From an uncultured Janibacter sp. (GTDB taxonomy: Bacteria > Actinomycetota > Actinomycetes > Actinomycetales > Dermatophilaceae): a DNA stretch of 8,499 nucleotides. Made by a program: the position numbers and the translations under genes. The stretch spans positions 1-8,499 of the forward strand of contig CAMICF010000125.1 of assembly GCA_946222495.1 (NCBI GenBank). Reading direction: 5' to 3'. This document shows, piece by piece, positions 1-6,964 of the stretch (positions are counted from its first letter, which is position 1; every line of letters starts with the position of its first letter). A model generated the notes under the pieces. It made no database searches, was not told the origin of the DNA, and was given only the letters and a program-made list of their open reading frames with translations.

Positions 1-1378
<1,378 letters not shown>

Positions 1379-1401
1379 TCCCACCCCCTGCCACACGGCA
1401 C

Positions 1402-1447
1402 GACGAAGGGCGGTTCCCCCGAAAAAGGGGGGGGACCGCCCTTCGTC
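1402..1447 (+). terminator. Long perfect hairpin after groL, probable terminator
   Basis: GACGAAGGGCGGT (1402-1414) pairs perfectly with ACCGCCCTTCGTC (1435-1447). The stem extends inward by a T-G wobble and five C-G pairs (1415-1420 with 1429-1434), giving about 19 bp around an A-rich 8-base loop. It lies 24 bases after the groL stop codon. There is no real T-tract afterwards (ATTCTC), which is common for actinobacterial hairpin terminators. It ends only about 7 bases before the RBS of the next gene, so it could instead act as an attenuator or an mRNA-end stabiliser. It shares the GACGAAGGG core with the hairpin at 6542-6577. Confidence 0.8.
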
Positions 1448-1453
1448 ATTCTC

Positions 1454-1463
1454 AGGAAAGGGG
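1454..1463 (+). promoter_or_regulatory. Ribosome binding site of the PhoD-like gene
   Basis: The purine run AGGAAAGGGG precedes the tandem ATGATG at 1467-1472. The AGGA core is 9 bases before the ATG at 1467, so it supports either of these two ATGs more than the in-frame ATG at 1479. Confidence 0.55.
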
Positions 1464-1466
1464 CGG

Positions 1467-3203
1467 ATGATGGACCGGATGTCCATTTCAGAATCCAGCC
1501 CCCTCCTGCTCGGTCCGCTGCTGCGCTTCGTCGGTGCGCACGACGCCTCCGTCTGGGTCGAGACCTCCCGCGCCGCGCGCGTGGAGGTCGCCGCCGGGGA
1601 CCGCACCTGGCAGGCCGCGACCTTCCGCGTCAAGGACCACCACTACGCACTGGTCCTGCTCACCGGTCTCGAGCCGGCGCAGGAGTACACGTACACCGTG
1701 TCCGTGGACGGCGAGCACGTGTGGCCCCTGCCGGACTCTCCCTTCCCGCCCTCGAGCCTCGTCACGCTGGAGCCCAACCGGCCGCCGCGGCTGGCCTTCG
1801 GCTCCTGCCGCACGAGCGTCCCGCACGACGCGGAGCACCACCGCAGCCACGGCGTCGACGCGCTCCGCACCGTCGCGCTGTCCATGGCGAAGGGGGAGAG
1901 CCGCCGCCCCGATGCGCTCGCCCTGCTCGGTGACCAGGTCTACGCGGACGAGACCAGCCCGGAGATGCACGACTTCATCGTCTCCCGGCGCAGCATCGAG
2001 GAACCGCCCTACGAGGAGATCAAGGACTACGACGAGTACGCCGAGCTCTACCGGCTCGCGTGGAGCGACCCGGCGATCCGGTGGGTGCTCTCCTGCGTGC
2101 CGAGCGCGATGATCTTCGACGACCACGACATCCGGGACGACTGGAACACCTCCTGGTCCTGGCACCAGAAGATGAACGCCACGTCCTGGTGGCACGAGCG
2201 TCTCGTCGCGGGGCTCTCCTCCTACTGGGTCTACCAGCACATCGGCAACCTCGCCCCGGCCGAGCTGGCCGAGGACGAGGTCTGGTCGCTCCTCGAGGGG
2301 TCGGGCCCCGGCGAGGTCGACCTCACCGACGTCCTGCGCCAGCTCTCGGAGCGGGTCGACAACGACCCGGAGAGCTACCGCTGGAGCTACACGCGGGTCC
2401 TCGGCAACTCGCGGCTGATCATGCTCGACTCCCGGGCGGCGCGTGTCCTCGAGCCCGAGCGGCGCCACATGCTCGACGCCGACGAGCTCGACTGGCTCGA
2501 CCAGCAGCTCACCGGGGACCTCAACCACCTCTTCATCGGGACCTCCCTGCCCTTCCTCCTGCCGCCGGGCCTGCACGACGCGGAGGCGATCAGCGAGTCC
2601 CTCGCCGGCCCCGGCCGGTCCGAGCCGGTGCGGCGTGCCACGGAGGCCCTGCGCCAGGTCGTCGACCTCGAGCACTGGGGCGCCTTCCAGTCCGGCTTCG
2701 TCGAGGTCTTCGAGCGGGTGGCCTCGGTGGCCCGGGGCGAGCGGGGGACCGCGCCGGCGACGGTCACCTTCCTCTCCGGCGACGTCCACCACTCCTTCAT
2801 CGCCGAGGTCATCGACCCGGCGTCCCACGGGATGCAGAGCCGCATCATCCAGGCCGTGTGCAGCCCGATCCGCAACCCGATGCCGCGCGGGATCCGCATC
2901 CTGATCTCCCAGATGGCCAAGAGCCTCGTCCGCCCCATGCGGTGGATGGCCACCCGCACGAAGGGGGTCGACGACCCCCGCTACCCGTGGCGGCTGAGCG
3001 ACGGACCGTGGTTCGACAACAACCTCGCGCTCGCCGAGATCGACGACGACGGCCGCGGGATGACGCTCAGCTGGTTCACCGGCGACCTCGTCGACGGAGG
3101 GGAGCCGGTGCTGCGCACGGTCTCCTCGGTCCACATCGACGAGCTGGCCACCGACCGCGTCCCCAGCGCCCCCGAGCAGCCCACCGGGGGAATACCCCAG
3201 TGA
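1467..3203 (+). CDS. PhoD-like metallophosphoesterase (alkaline phosphatase D family)
   Basis: This is a predicted binuclear-metal phosphoesterase of the PhoD-like branch of the calcineurin-type superfamily, hydrolysing a phosphomono- or diester of unknown identity. The protein has 578 residues. Residues ~13-103 look like the beta-rich N-terminal domain common in actinobacterial members (LGPLLRFVGAHDASVWVET). The catalytic domain follows, with AFGSCR (110-115), the metal-binding block LGDQVYADE (154-162), FDDHDIRDDW (217-226) and SGDVHHSF (437-444); all expected Asp and His ligands appear present. There is no hydrophobic signal peptide or twin-arginine motif, unlike the secreted Bacillus PhoD, so I infer a cytoplasmic enzyme. 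Start: ATG 1467 or 1470 fits the RBS at 1454-1463; ATG 1479 (574 residues) is a credible alternative because homology begins only after it. The gene follows a hairpin behind groL with no clear promoter of its own. Family assignment is firm; substrate and pathway are not known. Confidence 0.93.
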   Translation: MMDRMSISESSPLLLGPLLRFVGAHDASVWVETSRAARVEVAAGDRTWQAATFRVKDHHYALVLLTGLEPAQEYTYTVSVDGEHVWPLPDSPFPPSSLVTLEPNRPPRLAFGSCRTSVPHDAEHHRSHGVDALRTVALSMAKGESRRPDALALLGDQVYADETSPEMHDFIVSRRSIEEPPYEEIKDYDEYAELYRLAWSDPAIRWVLSCVPSAMIFDDHDIRDDWNTSWSWHQKMNATSWWHERLVAGLSSYWVYQHIGNLAPAELAEDEVWSLLEGSGPGEVDLTDVLRQLSERVDNDPESYRWSYTRVLGNSRLIMLDSRAARVLEPERRHMLDADELDWLDQQLTGDLNHLFIGTSLPFLLPPGLHDAEAISESLAGPGRSEPVRRATEALRQVVDLEHWGAFQSGFVEVFERVASVARGERGTAPATVTFLSGDVHHSFIAEVIDPASHGMQSRIIQAVCSPIRNPMPRGIRILISQMAKSLVRPMRWMATRTKGVDDPRYPWRLSDGPWFDNNLALAEIDDDGRGMTLSWFTGDLVDGGEPVLRTVSSVHIDELATDRVPSAPEQPTGGIPQ

Positions 3204-3229
3204 CGGGGTGCCCGACCGCACCCTAGGTT
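3200..3229 (+). promoter_or_regulatory. Candidate sigma-70-type promoter of the ABC transporter operon
   Basis: GTGACG (3200-3205) resembles a -35 box and TAGGTT (3224-3229) an actinobacterial -10 box, with an 18-base spacer. Transcription would start near 3236, giving a leader of about 34 bases before the ATG at 3270. The -35 box overlaps the stop codon of the preceding phosphatase gene. The call rests on motif resemblance alone. Confidence 0.4.
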
Positions 3230-3233
3230 TTGT

Positions 3234-3257
3234 CCTGACAGGGCAGACATCGTCAGG
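3234..3257 (+). repeat. Inverted repeat overlapping the ABC-operon SD
   Basis: CCTGAC (3234-3239) and GTCAGG (3252-3257) are perfect inverted copies separated by 12 bases. The right arm overlaps the start of the Shine-Dalgarno run AGGGGA (3255-3260). It lies just downstream of the candidate -10 box. It could be an operator for a dimeric repressor or a small RNA hairpin that hides the RBS. A six-base repeat in GC-rich DNA can also arise by chance. Confidence 0.35.
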
Positions 3258-3260
3258 GGA
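3255..3260 (+). promoter_or_regulatory. Ribosome binding site deciding the ABC ATPase start
   Basis: AGGGGA lies 9 bases before the ATG at 3270, a normal distance. It directly abuts the in-frame GTG at 3261, which is too close to use. This favours ATG 3270 as the start of the ATPase. Confidence 0.65.
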
Positions 3261-3269
3261 GTGGGACAC

Positions 3270-4010
3270 ATGGGCACCCAGGTGGCCGCAAGCACGCACG
3301 GCCTGCGCAAGGTCTACGGCAGGGGCGAGGCCACGGTGGCCGCGCTGGACGGCATCGACCTCGACATCGGGGCCAGACAGTTCACGGCCATCATGGGCCC
3401 CTCCGGGTCCGGCAAGTCGACGCTGATGCACTGCCTCGCCGGGCTCGACGAGGTGAGCGAGGGTCGGGTCCACGTCGGGGACACCGACATCACGCGGCTG
3501 AAGGAGAAGTCGCTGACGCGGCTGCGCCGGGACCGCATCGGCTTCGTCTTCCAGGCCTTCAACCTCATCCCGACGCTCAGCGCGAAGGAGAACATCCTCC
3601 TGCCGCTCGCCATCGCCGGTCGCCAGCCGGACGACGAGTGGTTCGACCTCGTCATCCGCACGGTCGGCCTCGAGGACCGCCTCGGCCACCGGCCGAGCGA
3701 GCTCTCCGGTGGTCAGCAGCAGCGGGTGGCGTGCGCGCGGGCCCTCGTGTCGAAGCCGTCGATCATCTTCGCGGACGAGCCCACGGGGAACCTCGACTCC
3801 ACCTCGGGGGCCGAGGTGCTCGGGTTCCTGCGGCGCAGCGTCGACGAGTTCGACCAGACGATCGTCATGGTCACCCACGACGCCGTCGCGGCCGCCCACA
3901 CCGACCGGGTCCTCTTCCTCGCGGACGGCCGGATCGTCGACGAGCTCTGGGAGCCGGACCGCGAGACCGTGCTGGAGCGCATGCTCGCGCTGAGCAACGG
4001 GACCCACTGA
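3270..4010 (+). CDS. ABC transporter ATP-binding protein, MacB/LolD type
   Basis: This is the cytoplasmic ATPase that powers the FtsX-type permease encoded next. It has 246 residues from ATG 3270, normal for a stand-alone nucleotide-binding subunit of this class. Seen motifs: Walker A GPSGSGKST (43-51), Q-loop Q95 in FVFQAFNLIP, signature LSGGQQQRVA (145-154), Walker B IIFADE (165-170) followed by PTGNLDS and the D-loop, and the switch histidine in VTHD (H203). FQAFNLIPTLSAKENI and ADEPTGNLDS are typical of the MacB/LolD/FtsE group rather than importers. All catalytic residues are intact. The start is set by the RBS at 3255-3260. The stop overlaps the permease start by one base (TGATG), indicating translational coupling and a two-subunit machine. 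The substrate cannot be read from this subunit. Confidence 0.95.
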   Translation: MGTQVAASTHGLRKVYGRGEATVAALDGIDLDIGARQFTAIMGPSGSGKSTLMHCLAGLDEVSEGRVHVGDTDITRLKEKSLTRLRRDRIGFVFQAFNLIPTLSAKENILLPLAIAGRQPDDEWFDLVIRTVGLEDRLGHRPSELSGGQQQRVACARALVSKPSIIFADEPTGNLDSTSGAEVLGFLRRSVDEFDQTIVMVTHDAVAAAHTDRVLFLADGRIVDELWEPDRETVLERMLALSNGTH

Positions 4011-6541
4011 TGCTCAGGGCCAGCGTCAAGAGCCTGCTGGCGCGCAAGGCGCGCCTGCTCATGAGCGCGATGGCGATCATCCTCGGGACGGCCTTCGTCG
4101 CGGGGTCGCTGATCTTCACCGACACCCTCGGCCGGACCTTCGACGGGATCTTCGAGGGCACGGTCGGGGATGTCGTCGTCCAGCCCGAGCAGGTGGACCA
4201 GTACGGCGGCTCCACGGGCGCGCGCATCTCGGCCAGCGAGGTCTCCTCCTTCGCCGACCTGCCGGGCGCCGAGCGGGCGGACGGCAACGTCGAGGCCATG
4301 GGGGTCTTCGTCGTCGGGGACAACGGCAACGTCGTCGGCGGCCAGGGCGCCCCCGCGATGGCCTTCAACTACAACGACGCCCCGAACCAGCTGGGCGAGC
4401 CGCCCATCGACATCGTCGACGGGCGCGCCCCCACCCAGGAGGGGGAGGTCGCCGTCGACGAGGCCACCCTCGAGCGGGGCGGGCACGAGGTCGGCGACAC
4501 GATCACCCTCGTCACGTCCGGCGACCAGCCGGAGATCAGGGCGAAGGTCGTCGGCGCGCTGACCTTCGGCGAAGGGGGCATGGCCGGCGCCTCGATCACC
4601 GTCTTCGACACGGCGACGATGCAGCAGTACTTCATGGACGGCAAGGACGAGTACACCTCCCTCTGGATCACCGCCAAGGACGGCGTCGACAGCACCGAGC
4701 TGGCCCGGCAGGCCGAGCCGCACGTCCCCGACGCCTACGAAGGGGTGACCGGCGCCGAGCTCGCGCAGGAGAACGAGGACTCGAGCCAGCAGGCGCTGAG
4801 CTTCATCACCACCTTCCTGCTCGTCTTCGCCGGGATCGCGCTCTTCGTCGGCTCCTTCCTCATCATCAACACCTTCAGCATCCTCGTGGCGCAGCGAGGG
4901 CGTGAGCTCGCGCTCCTCCGGGCCATCGGCGCCAGCCGCCGGCAGGTCGTGCGCTCGGTGCTGCTCGAGGCCTTCATCATCGGCGTCGTCGGCGCGACCC
5001 TCGGCCTGGCGCTCGGCGTGCTCCTGGCCATGGGCATCACGCAGCTCTTCGCGACCTTCGGGCTGGACATCAGTGGCACCGGTCTCGTCTTCTCGCCGCG
5101 CACGGTGATCGCCGTCTACCTCGTCGGCATCATCGTCACGATGCTCGCCGCGTGGCTGCCCGCCCGGCGTGCCGGGTCCATCGCCCCCGTCGCCGCCATG
5201 CGGGACGGCGTCGAGACGGCGCCGGCCCACCCGATCCGTCGTGCCCTCGAGGTGGGGGTGCTGCTCCTCGGCCTCGCGGCCTTCCTCTTCGGTCTCTTCG
5301 TGGCGGAGAGCCGGCAGATCTGGTGGATCGGCGGCGGCATCGTCGGGCTGGTGCTCGGCACGGCCTTCCTCGCTCCCTTCGTCGGGCGGCCGGTCATCGC
5401 CGGACTCGGCCTCGTCTACCGGCGCCTCTTCGGCAGCGTCGGCCGGATGGCCGAGCAGAACACCGTCCGCAGCCCGGGACGGACGGCGGCCACGGCATCG
5501 GCGCTGATGATCGGGATGACGCTCGTCGCCCTCATGGGCGTCGTCGCCTCGAGCGCGACGGCGAGCATCGACAAGCAGATCGCGGAGAGCTTCCGGGCGG
5601 ACTACGTCCTGAGCAATGCGATCGGGCAGCCCTTCTCGTCGTCGATCAGCAGCAAGGCCGCAGAGGTCGAGGGCGTGCGCGCGGTCTCGCCGATCCGCTA
5701 CGTCCCGGCCGTCGTCGACGACGGCCAGCTGAGCACCGTGGCCATCGACCCGGAGTCCTTCGCGGACATCGAGGAGCTCGAGGCCACCGACGGCACGGCC
5801 GACATCGACCGGTCGTCCGTCATGCTCTCGACGAAGCACCAGGGTGGTCGCCAGGTGGGTGACACGGTCGAGGTGAAGATCGGGGAGTCCACCGAAGAGC
5901 TCACGGTCGCAGGGTTCTTCGAGGAGACCTCGACCATCGGGACGCCGGACGTCATCCTCTCGCTCGACACCGTGGGCGCGATGGGGGGACAGGGCGCCGA
6001 CAACATGACCTTCGTCTTCCTCGAGGACGGCGCCGACAGGGAGGCGGTCTCCGAGGACATCGAGAAGCTGATCTCCAGCCAGCCGCTCGTCACCCTCAAG
6101 GACCAGCAGGACTTCGCCGACGAGCAGCGCAGCTCCATCGACCAGCTGCTCTTCATCATCTATGCGCTGCTCGGGCTGGCGATCATCATCGCCGTCCTCG
6201 GCATCGTCAACACCCTCGGCCTCTCGGTCATGGAGCGCACGCGCGAGATCGGCCTGCTCCGTGCGGTGGGCCTCTCCCGGGCCCAGCTGCGTCGGATGAT
6301 CCGCCTCGAGTCGATCGCCATCGCCCTCCTCGGTGCCCTGCTCGGCATCGTCCTCGGGGTCGTCTCCGGGATCGCGATCCAGCGCTCCCTCGTCGACGAC
6401 GGCATCACGGAGCTCGCCATCCCGTGGCTGCAGATGGGGATCTTCGTCGTCCTCGCGGGCATCGTCGGTGTCCTGGCGGCGGTCGTCCCCGCCTGGCGCG
6501 CCTCCCGCATGGACGTGCTCGAGGCGATCGCGACCGAGTGA
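4010..6541 (+). CDS. ABC transporter permease with two FtsX domains
   Basis: This is the membrane subunit of the transporter, 843 residues, in the cytoplasmic membrane. Predicted membrane segments are ~19-38, 264-289, 319-345, 365-385, 412-431, 436-458, 494-514, 711-737, 768-790 and 804-828, making ten. Two extracytoplasmic domains (~40-262 and ~515-710) sit in front of the two FtsX-type bundles. Each bundle carries the same cytoplasmic motif after its first helix: RGRELALLRAIGASRRQVVR (296-315) and RTREIGLLRAVGLSRAQLRR (743-762), showing an internal duplication. This architecture is common in actinobacteria, where such pairs work without a periplasmic adaptor. Start ATG 4010 overlaps the ATPase stop; the frame stays open further upstream inside the ATPase gene, but that part is Arg/Pro-rich shadow sequence. 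Likely roles are export of a peptide or lipid-linked compound, or mechanical signalling across the membrane; the sequence does not choose. The hairpin at 6542 directly follows the stop. Confidence 0.94.
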   Translation: MLRASVKSLLARKARLLMSAMAIILGTAFVAGSLIFTDTLGRTFDGIFEGTVGDVVVQPEQVDQYGGSTGARISASEVSSFADLPGAERADGNVEAMGVFVVGDNGNVVGGQGAPAMAFNYNDAPNQLGEPPIDIVDGRAPTQEGEVAVDEATLERGGHEVGDTITLVTSGDQPEIRAKVVGALTFGEGGMAGASITVFDTATMQQYFMDGKDEYTSLWITAKDGVDSTELARQAEPHVPDAYEGVTGAELAQENEDSSQQALSFITTFLLVFAGIALFVGSFLIINTFSILVAQRGRELALLRAIGASRRQVVRSVLLEAFIIGVVGATLGLALGVLLAMGITQLFATFGLDISGTGLVFSPRTVIAVYLVGIIVTMLAAWLPARRAGSIAPVAAMRDGVETAPAHPIRRALEVGVLLLGLAAFLFGLFVAESRQIWWIGGGIVGLVLGTAFLAPFVGRPVIAGLGLVYRRLFGSVGRMAEQNTVRSPGRTAATASALMIGMTLVALMGVVASSATASIDKQIAESFRADYVLSNAIGQPFSSSISSKAAEVEGVRAVSPIRYVPAVVDDGQLSTVAIDPESFADIEELEATDGTADIDRSSVMLSTKHQGGRQVGDTVEVKIGESTEELTVAGFFEETSTIGTPDVILSLDTVGAMGGQGADNMTFVFLEDGADREAVSEDIEKLISSQPLVTLKDQQDFADEQRSSIDQLLFIIYALLGLAIIIAVLGIVNTLGLSVMERTREIGLLRAVGLSRAQLRRMIRLESIAIALLGALLGIVLGVVSGIAIQRSLVDDGITELAIPWLQMGIFVVLAGIVGVLAAVVPAWRASRMDVLEAIATE

Positions 6542-6577
6542 CGTGCGACGAAGGGGGCCGCCCCCCTTCGTCGCACG
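6542..6577. terminator. Perfect hairpin between convergent genes, probable bidirectional terminator
   Basis: CGTGCGACGAAGGGGG (6542-6557) pairs perfectly with CCCCCTTCGTCGCACG (6562-6577), a 16-bp stem with a 4-base loop. It begins on the base after the permease stop codon and lies 39 bases beyond the stop of the - strand WXG100 gene, so it can serve both converging transcripts. Neither side has a T-tract. The inner CGACGAAGGG core is shared with the hairpin after groL. The remaining bases up to 6616 hold nothing recognisable. Confidence 0.8.
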
Positions 6578-6616
6578 GCGCGGAGACCCGCCTCGCTGGC
6601 GTGAGGTGACCGACGC

Positions 6617-6913
6617 TCAGCGGCGGCCGCCGAGCGAGGACTTCACCCCGTCCTCGGTGGTGGAGTAGGTGTCGCCGGCCTTCGACAGCGTGCTCGAGAT
6701 CTCGTCGAGGCTCTCCTTGACCTGGCGCTGCGTGCTGCGCCAGTCGCTGATGAGCTCCTGGAAGGAGCCGGAGGCGGAGCCGGTCCACTCGCTCTGCAGC
6801 TGGGTCAGCCGCGTCATCATCTGCGAGACGGAGGTCTCCACCTCCTCCGAGATGCGGGTGATGTCCGTGGCGCTCCCGGCGATGCTCTCGGTGTTGACGG
6901 TGAAGCTGCTCAT
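6617..6913 (-). CDS. WXG100 family (ESAT-6-like) protein
   Basis: This is a 98-residue helical-hairpin protein of the type exported by type VII (ESX) secretion. The central turn carries the hallmark W43-T44-G45 (QSEWTGSASGSFQ), flanked by two amphipathic helices (~8-40 and ~50-82). Near the C-terminus, YSTTE (Tyr83 to Glu87) matches the YxxxD/E export signal. Length is typical of the family. The ATG at 6911-6913 has AAGGGA at 6919-6924 at normal spacing. It lies 51 bases downstream of the DUF2339 gene on the same strand, and no EccC ATPase, LXG toxin or second WXG100 partner is visible. Such proteins often act as homodimers or heterodimers; the partner, if any, is elsewhere. It may be a secreted substrate or a chaperone-like helper of an unlinked ESX system. 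Family assignment is firm, role open. Confidence 0.92.
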   Translation of the reverse strand: MSSFTVNTESIAGSATDITRISEEVETSVSQMMTRLTQLQSEWTGSASGSFQELISDWRSTQRQVKESLDEISSTLSKAGDTYSTTEDGVKSSLGGRR

Positions 6914-6918
6914 GCTCG

Positions 6919-6924
6919 TCCCTT
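6919..6924 (-). promoter_or_regulatory. Ribosome binding site of the WXG100 gene
   Basis: Read on the - strand, AAGGGA precedes the ATG at 6913 by about five bases, in the context GAAGGGACGAGC. It supports the chosen start. The rest of the 51-base gap contains a short GC palindrome (6942-6949) and no convincing promoter. Confidence 0.6.
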
Positions 6925-6964
6925 CGGCTGTGCCAGATCAGCCGGCCGGTCGGCCCGCTGCGCT

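Noticed and set aside
2963..2979. Perfect palindrome GGGGGTC-GAC-GACCCCC inside the phosphatase gene.
   Set aside because: It encodes part of an uninterrupted conserved-looking stretch (KGVDDPR); a 7-bp stem from Gly/Val/Asp/Pro codons is expected by chance at this GC content.
3186..3198. GGGGG-AATA-CCCC mini-hairpin at the end of the phosphatase gene, considered as a terminator.
   Set aside because: Only four firm pairs, located within the last codons before the stop, with no extension of the stem outward.
3261..3263. GTG as start of the ABC ATPase.
   Set aside because: The SD run AGGGGA ends at 3260, leaving no spacer; ATG 3270 has correct spacing.
1488..4007. Very long open frame on the - strand opposite the phosphatase and ABC ATPase genes (839 codons).
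   Set aside because: It is a GC-bias shadow: the product is low-complexity, rich in Arg, Asp, Glu, Gly and Val, with no domain, and it lies antisense to two genes with intact catalytic motifs.
3638..4009. N-terminal extension of the permease frame into the ATPase gene.
   Set aside because: The extension is Arg/Pro-rich with no membrane or domain character; family similarity starts at the ATG at 4010, which overlaps the ATPase stop in a typical coupling arrangement.
3713..5839. Long - strand open frame opposite the ABC ATPase and permease (708 codons).
   Set aside because: Same reason: charged low-complexity translation without motifs, fully antisense to well-supported genes.
6942..6949. CCGGCCGG palindrome between the DUF2339-like and WXG100 genes.
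   Set aside because: Eight-base GC palindromes are frequent in such DNA; no flanking symmetry or promoter boxes support an operator or terminator.
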